This document shows positions 45,550 through 54,387 of a stretch of 64,000 nt of DNA, piece after piece. The position numbers and the translations under genes were made by a program. Numbering within the stretch: the first letter of the stretch is position 1; every line of letters starts with the position of its first letter. Location of the stretch: assembly GCA_023053545.1 (NCBI GenBank), contig JAKZAN010000071.1:62001-126000 (forward strand), given 5' to 3'. The notes below the pieces were generated by a model. That model was given only the letters and a program-made list of their open reading frames with translations, did not search any database and was not told where the DNA came from. This DNA is from Lepidurus packardi. Its lineage: Eukaryota; Arthropoda; Branchiopoda; Notostraca; Triopsidae.

Positions 45550-45906
45550 TTAATCAATCAGTTCTTTTTCGAGAAAATAATTCACGATGGCTTCTTTCAT
45601 GAGCACAGATTGCTCGCCGGCTTTGAGTGCAGGCAACTGCTCTTTAACCTTATAATGTGGCCAGCCTTCCCGATCGACATAATCGAATTCGTAATATCCA
45701 TAAGGCTCGAGCAGGCGGCAAATGGCGATGTGCATGAGGTTTAGCTTTTCGTCTTTTTTATAGGAATCGTGAATTTTGCCCAATTCCTGCACGCCAATTA
45801 AATAGATAATGGCGTCCAAATCGAGGTCTTCACCTTGCGAAAATTGGTCTGAAAGTATCGAAACGAGTCGCTCCCAGCGCTCTTTTAGTTGGCTATCTCT
45901 TGACAT
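45550..45906 (-). CDS. Conserved flavobacterial protein of unknown function
   Basis: 118 residues, acidic, helical, cytoplasmic. Contains ERWERLVSILSDQFSQGEDLDLDAIIYLIGVQELG and, later, YGYYEFDYVDREGWPHYKV, which I recognise only as a conserved uncharacterised protein of the group. Divergent from the CvpA-like gene. Confidence 0.65.
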   Translation of the reverse strand: MSRDSQLKERWERLVSILSDQFSQGEDLDLDAIIYLIGVQELGKIHDSYKKDEKLNLMHIAICRLLEPYGYYEFDYVDREGWPHYKVKEQLPALKAGEQSVLMKEAIVNYFLEKELID

Positions 45907-46002
45907 AATTGCGTTTTTTTGACTGGTTTAGTCTCAGCAAAGATACTACATGCTTTGGGTTATTGCACGAAAAGTATCTATCTTGCTTGCCAATTTAGAA
46001 CT

Positions 46003-46500
46003 ATGGTTTTGTTAGATATTTTTATACTTGTTTTGCTTGGATACGGTCTTGTCCGCGGTCTTTGGAATGGCCTTTTTATTGAATTAGCGGCGCTTCTTTC
46101 GCTTGCATTGGGCATATACATTGCCATTCGTTTTTCGGCTGTAATGCAGCAAACGTTGTCGCATTATGTGTCGTGGAAGCCACAAAGCATCCGTTTGGCG
46201 GCTTTCGTATTGACTTTCATTTTAGTCATTATTGGAATTTCTGTATTGGCAAAAGTGCTAACAAAAATGACGAATTTTACTGGCTTGGGCATTTTCAACA
46301 AAATCGCGGGCGCATTTCTAGGCCTTTTCAAAATGATTTTGATTGTGGGCGTTGTGCTCAATTTATTCGTGAAATGGGATTTATTAGAGCCAAAAACCAA
46401 ACAAGAATCTGCGTTTTTTGAACCCGTCCGCAAAACTGCCGCGTTTCTTTTTCCAGTTTTTGATGAATGGTTTGGCGTGGTTAAGAAACAAGTTTTCTAA
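46003..46500 (+). CDS. CvpA-family membrane protein
   Basis: 165 residues from the ATG at 46003 (MVLLDIFILVLLGYGLVRG). Four transmembrane helices with the CvpA pattern GLWNGLFIELAALLSLALGIYIA near the N terminus. In E. coli CvpA is linked to colicin V production and envelope stress; here it is a generic inner-membrane protein. Its stop is immediately followed (no base between) by the batE stop on the other strand. Confidence 0.85.
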   Translation: MVLLDIFILVLLGYGLVRGLWNGLFIELAALLSLALGIYIAIRFSAVMQQTLSHYVSWKPQSIRLAAFVLTFILVIIGISVLAKVLTKMTNFTGLGIFNKIAGAFLGLFKMILIVGVVLNLFVKWDLLEPKTKQESAFFEPVRKTAAFLFPVFDEWFGVVKKQVF

Positions 46501-47244
46501 CTATTTCAATTCCCGGATTGCATTGCTTTCAATCCACCCATCATTGCCGTCTGGCAGGCGCACTTTTTTCCAATTGTCCAATGTTTCGAGCACGAAAACT
46601 TTTGTGCCTTCATGAATTACGACCACGTCTGCAGCAACCGATTTGGGCTCACTTTTGACCGGCGCAATGCCATCAAAAACAATTGCAGGATGTTCATTTG
46701 CCAATCGCGATTGTTCATAAAAACCAGCCGCAACCGCAATTGAACAACCCAACAGGAATAAGGCCATCGCGGCAAAAAACAAGCGCTTGGAAGCGGCTTT
46801 ACTAGCAAAATAATAACCGAGAAATCCAGCAAAAAACACCACAGCAAACCCAACGGCAATCCACGCCCAAGTGTTATAACGCGCGGCGCTGGTGAATGAT
46901 TGAATGAGATTTGTGAAACCCACTTCGGCGGTTTCCTTGCTCTCGTCGACCATTAATTTTTTGGCAAATTCCAAGTTGTTTTTAGCGTCGTCATCATCTG
47001 GATTGAGCAACAATGCTTTCTCGAAATAAAAAACTGCTGGTGCGACTTTATTGAGTTTATAATAGGAATTCCCGAGGTTGAAATACAGCTCTGAGGATTC
47101 CTTATTGCCCTTCAAAACAGATTCGTATGCTTGTGCAGCCTCCGCAAATTTTTCCTGGCGGTAGAGTTCATTGGCCCGTTCGAAACCGGTCTGCGCCCAT
47201 GAAATTGAACATGTGATGAGTAGTAAAAATATCAGTTTTTTCAT
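46501..47244 (-). CDS. batE: BatE: TPR and SH3-like domain membrane protein
   Basis: 247 residues, last gene of the Bat operon. Signal peptide 1-17, TPR repeats at about 20-110 (ANELYRQEKFAEAAQAYESVL; SSELYFNLGNSYYKLNKVAPAVFYFEKAL), two transmembrane helices at about 136-190 and a bacterial SH3-like domain at the end (VVVIHEGTKVFVLETLDNWKKVRLP). Likely periplasmic scaffold of the complex. Starts 3 bp after the batD stop. Confidence 0.85.
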   Translation of the reverse strand: MKKLIFLLLITCSISWAQTGFERANELYRQEKFAEAAQAYESVLKGNKESSELYFNLGNSYYKLNKVAPAVFYFEKALLLNPDDDDAKNNLEFAKKLMVDESKETAEVGFTNLIQSFTSAARYNTWAWIAVGFAVVFFAGFLGYYFASKAASKRLFFAAMALFLLGCSIAVAAGFYEQSRLANEHPAIVFDGIAPVKSEPKSVAADVVVIHEGTKVFVLETLDNWKKVRLPDGNDGWIESNAIRELK

Positions 47245-47247
47245 GGC

Positions 47248-48999
47248 TTATAGTTGTTTTTCTAGTTCTGAAATTACGTTTACAGCCTTGTCATAATCTT
47301 GCTGAATGGCAACCGCAGACGACTGCGCGTAGCGTGCCAATTCGCAGTTTTCCATTAGTGCCATAAATCCAGTAACCGTATTGGGCGACGCATTTTTGGC
47401 CAATAGCACTTCTTGTATTTTTTCCTTTGACATTTCGGAAGTTTCAAAGCGCAATTTCGCTTTCAGAAAGTTGTGTAAAGATTTCTCGAGTGAAATGTAA
47501 AACAGGTCCTTATTTGCGATATTCCGCTGTGCATCTGCCAGAAATTTTTTAGCCAATTTGTTCGACTGTTTAATGCGGTTTCCAACGATATCGCCATCGG
47601 CTGCTTGCTTTTGCTTTCTAAAAAACATAACCAACGGAATGCATAAAAAAGGCAACAACACTAGTGAATAGAAAGCGGTTGACCCCAGAAAATCTGGCTG
47701 CTGCATGCTTTTTAATTCTGTTTTTAATTTGATGAACTTGAATTGTGACGTGCCTGTTAGTTTCCGTTTGGCAGGGTTATTCCCAGTTGGTGCCGTGGCA
47801 ACTGCCTGCGTGGGCCCTTCCAGAACATTTACCATTATTTCCGGTGATTTGATGGTTTTATAGCTGTATGACGACAAATCGAAATAGCTAAATTCCATCG
47901 GCTGAATTGGGTAATTCCCTTTGTATTGTGGGATTATCGTATAACTGTCGGTTACCTTTCCGGACATGCCAGACAGCGAAGTCGTGATATTCTCTTTTCG
48001 AACCGGTTCATACATTTCTAACGCGGACGGGACTACTGGCTTGGGCAAGGTGAATAATTTTGAGTTGCCGGCTCCAGACACACTTACGGTTAATTGCAGT
48101 GATTCGCCATTTTTTAAATTGGTTTTCGAAGGCGTAACTTTGAAGTCAAATTTTCCGACTGCGCCAGAGAAATCAGCTGGTTTTCCTGCTTCTGGCAGCG
48201 CTTTGACGCTAATGGTTTGTGCGCCAGCAGAAACTCTTTTATGATCCTGAACAGTTAGCATTTGGCCCCAAAAATTGCGGCGATTAGATGGTAATTCAAC
48301 ATCGATTTCCAATGACAATGGTTCGATTTCGAATTTACCAGATTTTTGGGGGTATAAGACCGTCTTACGAAGCACAACATAGCGGTACTTTTCTCCTTTG
48401 TACTTTCCGTCTTCTACTTGAAGTTGCTTGATTTCGATGTTTTGACTCCAAAAATCATTGTATTTTGGCTTGTCTAATTCTCGGAAATTAGTAATACCGA
48501 TGTTGTAATTGAAATATAGTTTATAGACAACGGTAATTGGCTCATTCAAATATGGATTTGTTTTGGAAACCTCAGCAACCAGATGCAACACATCATCTGT
48601 GTCTATTTGGACATCATTTGGGTCTCGCGGTTGCTCAACTGCTGCCGTTACATTCACTTTGATTGGCGAGGTTTTATACACCTGACCGTTGATTTCTATT
48701 GACGCTTGTTTGATGGTTACTGCGCCGCGCTGCGTGGGCAATAAAAAATACGAGTACGTTTTATTGAACGAGCTTTTGCCATTAATCCATGATTGGCTCA
48801 CTTGCTGACTTGGGCCCGCAACCACACGAAAGCCTTCAAAATTGGGTGGCACAAAGTTGTCACCGTCCGCGTTCATGGAGAAATCAATTCGCAAGCGTTC
48901 GTTAATGCCGAGTTCTTGCTTACTTACTTTTGCTTCAAATTGCACTTGCGCAAGCAAAGCGTTGAAACTTAGTAAAAATAAAATAATAAACTTTTTCAT
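47248..48999 (-). CDS. batD: BatD: oxygen-tolerance-type exported membrane protein
   Basis: 583 residues. Signal peptide 1-17, a long periplasmic beta-rich part with repeated domains (QVQFEAKVSKQELGINERLRI; GSFEI/TVSGAGNSKLFTL), one transmembrane helix near 445-465 (FYSLVLLPFLCIPLVMFF) and a cytoplasmic helical tail. This is the BatD architecture; with BatA/B it is linked to aerotolerance and stress in Bacteroides and spirochaetes. Starts 38 bp after batC. Confidence 0.85.
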   Translation of the reverse strand: MKKFIILFLLSFNALLAQVQFEAKVSKQELGINERLRIDFSMNADGDNFVPPNFEGFRVVAGPSQQVSQSWINGKSSFNKTYSYFLLPTQRGAVTIKQASIEINGQVYKTSPIKVNVTAAVEQPRDPNDVQIDTDDVLHLVAEVSKTNPYLNEPITVVYKLYFNYNIGITNFRELDKPKYNDFWSQNIEIKQLQVEDGKYKGEKYRYVVLRKTVLYPQKSGKFEIEPLSLEIDVELPSNRRNFWGQMLTVQDHKRVSAGAQTISVKALPEAGKPADFSGAVGKFDFKVTPSKTNLKNGESLQLTVSVSGAGNSKLFTLPKPVVPSALEMYEPVRKENITTSLSGMSGKVTDSYTIIPQYKGNYPIQPMEFSYFDLSSYSYKTIKSPEIMVNVLEGPTQAVATAPTGNNPAKRKLTGTSQFKFIKLKTELKSMQQPDFLGSTAFYSLVLLPFLCIPLVMFFRKQKQAADGDIVGNRIKQSNKLAKKFLADAQRNIANKDLFYISLEKSLHNFLKAKLRFETSEMSKEKIQEVLLAKNASPNTVTGFMALMENCELARYAQSSAVAIQQDYDKAVNVISELEKQL

Positions 49000-49037
49000 G
49001 TTCTATTTGGGCAAAATTTAAATCATAATCTCAAAAA

Positions 49038-49790
49038 CTACCAGTCCTTTTCGTTTCGTCTTGGCGCGCCTTTTGCTTTTTCTTTGACTTTATCCTGCAC
49101 TTTCTTTTCTTCGTTATTTACTGCGTTTAAAAGACTTTCCAATCGCTGTTTGTTAACGCCTGTTGGCGCTGGTTTGGGCTGATTGTCTTCTTTTGGCTGA
49201 CCGTCTTTTTGGTCGTTTTTGTCTTTATTAGGATCTTTTTTATCCTTGTCTTTGTCGCCTTTGTCGTCCTTCTTGTCGTCTTTATTATCTTTTTTATCTT
49301 TCTTGTCGTCCTTTTTATCTTTCTTGTCGTCTTTCTTGTCCTTCTTGTCGTCTTTTGGAGGCGGATTATTTTTTAGATATTCCTTTGCTAATGCATAATT
49401 ATACCGTGTTTCGTCGTCTTCGGGATTGTTGATTAAAGCTTGTTTGAAGGCTTCAACTGCTTCCGTATATTTTTTTTCGGCCATGAAAATATTACCCAAA
49501 TTGTGGTGTGCTTTGTGTTTTTCTTGGCGTGTTTGCCCCGTTTTTATTGCTTTTTCGTATGGCATTTTTGCTTCCGCGAATTGCTTTTGGCGGTAAATTG
49601 CATTCCCTAAATTGTATGCCGATGCTGCTTTATCTGAAAATTTAGATTGCGAAAGCCGGTAAGCTGCTTCTGCATTCACGAATTCTTTTTTAGCAAAAGC
49701 TTCATTTCCCTTTGGCAAGTTCTTGTCTTGTTCTTGTGCAGAAACAAGCAGCGAGAAGAGCATACTAAAATATATTAATGTCTGCTTCAT
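49038..49790 (-). CDS. batC: BatC: TPR protein with a Lys/Asp-rich repeat
   Basis: 250 residues. Signal peptide (FSMLFSLLVSA), three TPR repeats at about 28-140, then a highly charged segment (146-196) made mostly of Lys and Asp, including three exact KDDKKDK heptads at 146-166. The end is basic (KVKEKAKGAPRRNEKDW). The TPRs would bind partner proteins in the periplasm; the charged stretch is probably a flexible linker. ATGA overlap with batB. Confidence 0.85.
   Translation of the reverse strand: MKQTLIYFSMLFSLLVSAQEQDKNLPKGNEAFAKKEFVNAEAAYRLSQSKFSDKAASAYNLGNAIYRQKQFAEAKMPYEKAIKTGQTRQEKHKAHHNLGNIFMAEKKYTEAVEAFKQALINNPEDDETRYNYALAKEYLKNNPPPKDDKKDKKDDKKDKKDDKKDKKDNKDDKKDDKGDKDKDKKDPNKDKNDQKDGQPKEDNQPKPAPTGVNKQRLESLLNAVNNEEKKVQDKVKEKAKGAPRRNEKDW
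49293..49355 (-). repeat. 21-bp tandem repeat inside batC
   Basis: Three in-frame units encoding KDDKKDK, followed by degenerate copies. Repeat number could change by slippage without breaking the frame. Confidence 0.6.
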
Positions 49791-50827
49791 GATTCCTTTT
49801 CATTAAATAAATTCAATTTCTTTAGCCATGCTGTTTTTCGATCCAGCAAGAACACATCCAGAAGCAATAAGAAAAAAGCAATCCCTAAAAACCATTGAAA
49901 CTGCGAGTTAAAGTCGGTGAATTGCTCGGTTTCAAATTCTGTCTTTTCGATATTATTGAGTGCCTTTTTGACATATTCCACTACATCTTTCGTGTTATTG
50001 CCGCCCACATAGCCACCTTTTGTTTTCTGCGCAATTGTGTTCAGGCTTTCAGGATTAAGCCTTGTAATTACGACCTCATCATTCTGATCACGTTTGAAAT
50101 TTGCGATGGTTCCATTTTGTCTAATTGGAATTGGCCCGCCTTTATCAGTGCCCACGCCAACTGAAATGATTTTTATACCCGCCTTACTTGCTTCTACCGC
50201 CGCTTGTTCGGCCCCTTCCTCGTGGTCTTCCCCATCAGAAATCAGAATGAGCAATTTGTTTGTTTTGCTTTTATCGTCATAATACGTTTTGGCCAACTCA
50301 ATTGCTTCGCCAAGCGAAGTTCCTTGCGACGACACAATATCAGTATTCATACTTTGCAAAAACATTTTCGAAACTGCATAATCAGTTGTAATGGGCAGGA
50401 CTGGAAATGCGCTTGCTGCGTATGCTACAATGCCGATTCGGTCGCCTGCCAATTCATTGATGACTTGCGACACAATTTGCTTGCTTTTTTCCAAACGATT
50501 TGGAGCAACGTCTTCGCAAAGCATGCTTTTGGACACGTCGATTGCAAAGACCACATCGATCCCTTCGCGTTTTATTGTTTCAGATTTCGTGCCAATTTTT
50601 GGATTAGCCAATCCTATGCAAACAGCGGAAATTGCCATGAGCGCCAACGCAAATTTCAAGGTGTTTTTAAAAAACGAATAATCTGGCGCCAATTTCTGCA
50701 CCATCGCTAAATCGCCAAATTCCTTTTGTTTTTTGCGCTTCCAGTAAAAATTATACAAGAAAACCACAACCAACACTGGAATGACTGCCAAAAAATATAA
50801 GTATGTCTTTTCGTCTATTTCGTACAT
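49787..50827 (-). CDS. batB: BatB: von Willebrand factor A membrane protein
   Basis: 346 residues. Two N-terminal transmembrane helices (about 8-28, 56-74), a periplasm/cytosol-facing vWA domain with the metal site DVSKS (Asp97, Ser99, Ser101) and a C-terminal helix (FQWFLGIAFFLLLLDVFLL). Pairs with BatA; vWA domains bind partners through a divalent cation. Start lies 5 bp after the batA stop. Confidence 0.88.
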   Translation of the reverse strand: MYEIDEKTYLYFLAVIPVLVVVFLYNFYWKRKKQKEFGDLAMVQKLAPDYSFFKNTLKFALALMAISAVCIGLANPKIGTKSETIKREGIDVVFAIDVSKSMLCEDVAPNRLEKSKQIVSQVINELAGDRIGIVAYAASAFPVLPITTDYAVSKMFLQSMNTDIVSSQGTSLGEAIELAKTYYDDKSKTNKLLILISDGEDHEEGAEQAAVEASKAGIKIISVGVGTDKGGPIPIRQNGTIANFKRDQNDEVVITRLNPESLNTIAQKTKGGYVGGNNTKDVVEYVKKALNNIEKTEFETEQFTDFNSQFQWFLGIAFFLLLLDVFLLDRKTAWLKKLNLFNEKES

Positions 50828-50832
50828 GTTTT

Positions 50833-51837
50833 CTAAATAAATCCCCTGTAAATACTATTTCGCAATCCCAGTTCTAGCAACAATAAAATCCCAGCAAAGA
50901 TGGCAAAAGGCCGGTACTTTTCATCATAATCATAAAACTTCAATTCTTCAATTTCTGTTGTTTCGAGTTTATTAATTTCGTCATAAATCGCGCTTAACTT
51001 CTTGTTGCTTGTTGCCCTAAAGTACCTTCCATTTGTTTTAGTCGCAATACTTCGCATCAGTTTTTCATCAATTTCAACTGGCATCATCTTAAACAGAAAA
51101 CCGCCATTTGGTGCGTATGCGTATGGAAATTCGGCCATCCCGTTTGTGCCAATGCCAATCGTGTAGACCTTAATGCCATATTCGCGTGCAATATCCGAAG
51201 CCGTTTCAGGCTCAATGAACCCGGCATTGTTCACGCCATCTGTTAGCAAAATGACCACCTTGCTTTTAGCTTTGCTGTCCTTTAGTCGGTTCACAGCTGT
51301 TGCCAAACCCATGCCTATTCCTGTTCCGTCTTGCAAAACGTTGTCGTATTTTACGCCTCTAAGCGCGCTAAGAACCACTGCTTTATCGCTAGTGACTGGC
51401 GTTTTGGTATAAGCTTCAGCCGCATAAACCACAAGACCGATGCGGTCGTTTGGCCTGCCTTGTACAAAAGATTCGGCTACCTTTTTAAGCCCTTCTAAGC
51501 GGTTTGGTTTTAGATCACGCGCGAGCATACTCCCGGAAACGTCCATCGCCATAACGATATCAATCCCTTTTGTGGTTTTGGTTTGGCTGCTAACATCCAC
51601 AGTACGCGGCCGCGCCATTGCAATTATGAGTGCCACTAGCGCTAAAAGTCGCATCACGAAAAGCATAGGCTTAAGTTTGACCCAAACTGAAGCGCTTGAC
51701 TTGAAAGACTGTATGGCACTTATTTTTAGTGTGGCTTGCGCGTGTTTTCTCTGCCAAATTTGCCACCCAATTGCGATGGGAATTACAAGCAAAAAATAGA
51801 AAAAGCTTGGGTTCAAGAAAGTAACATCATTCATCAT
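50833..51837 (-). CDS. batA: BatA: von Willebrand factor A membrane protein
   Basis: 334 residues with the same plan as BatB: two N-terminal helices, the vWA metal site DVSGS (Asp99, Ser101, Ser103) preceded by GIDIVMAM, and a C-terminal helix (FAIFAGILLLLELGL). The second metal-site threonine is in ILLTDGVNNAG. ATGA overlap with the upstream gene. Confidence 0.88.
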   Translation of the reverse strand: MMNDVTFLNPSFFYFLLVIPIAIGWQIWQRKHAQATLKISAIQSFKSSASVWVKLKPMLFVMRLLALVALIIAMARPRTVDVSSQTKTTKGIDIVMAMDVSGSMLARDLKPNRLEGLKKVAESFVQGRPNDRIGLVVYAAEAYTKTPVTSDKAVVLSALRGVKYDNVLQDGTGIGMGLATAVNRLKDSKAKSKVVILLTDGVNNAGFIEPETASDIAREYGIKVYTIGIGTNGMAEFPYAYAPNGGFLFKMMPVEIDEKLMRSIATKTNGRYFRATSNKKLSAIYDEINKLETTEIEELKFYDYDEKYRPFAIFAGILLLLELGLRNSIYRGFI

Positions 51838-53459
51838 TGTGCTACTTTTTTAAGTTCGACAGAATTGAGTATTCGTTCTGCAATTTTCTCCGCATATAAA
51901 TCGCCTTCTTCATGCATAATAATAATTTGCTGTAGACCATTATCTTGTCCAAATAAAAGAAGTTCATAATACATTTTCGTACTTTCCTTTCGAACTGGAT
52001 CCAGATAACTAAAGGTTCCGTATGCTTTCATGCCCGTAATTCCTTCCTTGGTGTCGTATTGGTCGTGTTTGACCAACATATTTTGGGCGCCTTTCAGCTC
52101 TAAAATTTTAATCAAACCTTCTAGCGCTTGGTCGAGGTCAACTTGGGTTTGCGCTTGATAAGTATGCGTTGCCACTGATATTGCTAAATTATCCATCAAA
52201 TTCCCATAACCAAACATCTGAAATTCCTTGAACAATTGCATCGACTGTTTCGGATAAAATTCTGCGGCATAAAGCCTCTTCAGCACTTCTGGGGTTTCAA
52301 TTGTGATTGCTGGATTTCCATAGGCACTTAGCACCCATTCGCCTTCCAAGAGCTCTTTAGATTCGTTACCAAACACCGTATCCTTCACGTAAATAAAGCC
52401 CTTTGTGGTGATGAAAAAGGTAAAAACTGCTACCAAAACACCAGCTACAATAGCTGCGGCGAGTTTGATTTTCTGTCGTTTCTTTAATTGCTTTAATTTT
52501 TCCTGATTCTGGATAACTCCTTCATCCTCATCAATAATTTCTTCTGGAATAGCCTTGTCTAAAATTAAAATTGCTTTTTCTATTTTCGACTTATCAGCAG
52601 TAATTTCATAATCCAGCGGTTTTGATTTCGCGAACTTCACCAAATCTGCTTGTTTCAAAACACGCTCAAGATTCTCGACGATTTCTTGCGACAAACTCAT
52701 GTTTTTCTGGACAGCGGCGGCGCGCAACGCGAGAATTAGTTCTGACGTCGTGCTTTCCATTGCAGGAATGTGAATCGCTTCTTCAATATAATTTCTAGCA
52801 ATATCTGTTAGTTCGCTATAATAATGTTTAATTTCTCCCTTTTGCCAAAGTTCTTTTTTCTCCAATTGTTGCAAAAGCGTGGTGGCTTTCTCAATTGGCG
52901 TTTTAAAAACTACGGCTTCTGGCATTTGGACCTTTCTTTTTTTGATGTACTGGTAAATTCCGAAGCCAATTGCTGCAAGAAGTGCTGCTACAAGCAAGTA
53001 AACCCACCAATTATTATTGTTTGTGTCTTCTTGAATTACATCTTTAATGTCGTACATCTTTTGACGCAAAGTATCCACTTTCACATTGGAAACTTCAACG
53101 CGAATACTGTCCGTAAGGTATTGCCTGTTGTTGATGATGATTGGCAATTGCGGAATCAGATACCGACCTGAATCGAATTGCGCCAAACCGTACTTTTTGA
53201 CCAGTTCGTAGCGATCATCTTTTAAAATTGTATCGACCACATAACTTCTGATAACATCCATTGCGCCAAATTTCTTTGCGGTTGGAAATGTTACTTTTGA
53301 AAGTGTGTCGACGGTGGTTCGGATGGTGAAGTTGAATTGCGCGCCAATTTTATTCTTGGTCGTGTCTATTGATGTCAGCACCCGTTTTTGTTGCGCACTA
53401 GTAACGGCCGCAAAGGCGAGTAGTAAAACCAGCAATAAATTTGTAAATTTTCTTTTCAT
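51834..53459 (-). CDS. BatD-like/DUF4381-type membrane protein of the Bat operon
   Basis: 541 residues from the ATG at 53459 (MKRKFTNLLLVLLLAFAAVTSA signal peptide); an ATG five codons earlier overlaps the DUF58 gene. N-terminal beta domain resembling BatD (about 25-140), a helix at about 150-170 (NWWVYLLVAALLAAIGFGIY), a DUF4381-like helical cytosolic region and a further membrane helix near 345 with an extracellular C-terminal part. Not a second copy of batD, but the same kind of scaffold. Confidence 0.75.
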   Translation of the reverse strand: MKRKFTNLLLVLLLAFAAVTSAQQKRVLTSIDTTKNKIGAQFNFTIRTTVDTLSKVTFPTAKKFGAMDVIRSYVVDTILKDDRYELVKKYGLAQFDSGRYLIPQLPIIINNRQYLTDSIRVEVSNVKVDTLRQKMYDIKDVIQEDTNNNNWWVYLLVAALLAAIGFGIYQYIKKRKVQMPEAVVFKTPIEKATTLLQQLEKKELWQKGEIKHYYSELTDIARNYIEEAIHIPAMESTTSELILALRAAAVQKNMSLSQEIVENLERVLKQADLVKFAKSKPLDYEITADKSKIEKAILILDKAIPEEIIDEDEGVIQNQEKLKQLKKRQKIKLAAAIVAGVLVAVFTFFITTKGFIYVKDTVFGNESKELLEGEWVLSAYGNPAITIETPEVLKRLYAAEFYPKQSMQLFKEFQMFGYGNLMDNLAISVATHTYQAQTQVDLDQALEGLIKILELKGAQNMLVKHDQYDTKEGITGMKAYGTFSYLDPVRKESTKMYYELLLFGQDNGLQQIIIMHEEGDLYAEKIAERILNSVELKKVAQ

Positions 53460-53466
53460 TATTGAT

Positions 53467-54336
53467 TTATGCACGGGATTTAAAATAACCCAATAATTTA
53501 GTTACATAACTTTCATCTACGCGCGTATTGACCACGCCTGACCCACATTTACTGAAGGTTTCTTTGAAATATTGAACTGTGGCGGCATGTGTTTTTTCAT
53601 AATTTAATCTTACTGCCTTTGAGCTGGTGTCGACCAAAACAATCTCTCCCGATTCCGCATCTTGCATGTTAACCATTCCAATGTTGGGTAACTTCTCTTC
53701 GCGTGCGTCAAAAACCCTAATGCCGGTAATGTCATGTTTCTTAGCGGCAATTTTTAGAGTCTGCTCATAATTTTCAGCGGTCATAAAATCTGAAATCATA
53801 AAAACAATAGCTTTCTTTTTCATCACACCCGATAAGAATCGAAGTGCTTGCGAAATGTTTGTTTTTGTGCTTTTTGGTGTGAATTCGATTAGCTCACGAA
53901 TGATGCGGAGCACATGCGATTTACCTTTTTTTGGTGGGATGAAAAGCTCAATCTGATCTGAAAATAAAATCAGCCCTATTTTATCGTTGTTTTGCGTTGC
54001 CGAAAATGCCATAGTTGCAGCTATTTCAGTTACGATTTCACTTTTAAATTGGCTTTTACTCCCAAATTGTTCCGATCCACTAATGTCCACCATTAAAAGC
54101 ATGGTGAGTTCGCGCTCCTCTTCGAAGACTTTAATATAAGGCTCGTTATATCGTGCTGTTACGTTCCAGTCGATTGCCCTAATATCGTCGCCAAATTGGT
54201 ATTGGCGTACTTCGCTGAAGGTCATGCCGCGACCTTTGAAAGATGTATGGTATTCGCCCGAAAAGATGTGATCGCTCAATCTTCGGGTCTTGATTTCTAT
54301 TTTCCGTACTTTCTTTAAAAGCTCTTTTGTATCCAT
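53467..54336 (-). CDS. DUF58-domain protein of the MoxR/Bat cluster
   Basis: 289 residues, cytoplasmic, no membrane helix. DUF58 signature is GRGMTFSEVRQYQFGDDIRAIDWNVTAR at about 36-63, followed by a vWA-like fold with DISGSEQFG. DUF58 proteins act with MoxR ATPases. Start is 51 bp after moxR. Confidence 0.88.
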   Translation of the reverse strand: MDTKELLKKVRKIEIKTRRLSDHIFSGEYHTSFKGRGMTFSEVRQYQFGDDIRAIDWNVTARYNEPYIKVFEEERELTMLLMVDISGSEQFGSKSQFKSEIVTEIAATMAFSATQNNDKIGLILFSDQIELFIPPKKGKSHVLRIIRELIEFTPKSTKTNISQALRFLSGVMKKKAIVFMISDFMTAENYEQTLKIAAKKHDITGIRVFDAREEKLPNIGMVNMQDAESGEIVLVDTSSKAVRLNYEKTHAATVQYFKETFSKCGSGVVNTRVDESYVTKLLGYFKSRA

Positions 54337-54387
54337 TGTTGATTAGGGTTGGCAAATGGTGCATTGGCCTATTGTTTAGGTCTGTTG

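Noticed and set aside
49215..49365. Repetitive stretch as a CRISPR-like array
   Set aside because: It is a coding repeat of Lys/Asp heptads within batC, with no spacers and no cas genes nearby.
50204..50710. 168-codon plus-strand frame inside batB
   Set aside because: Antisense to the conserved vWA domain of BatB, with no family resemblance.
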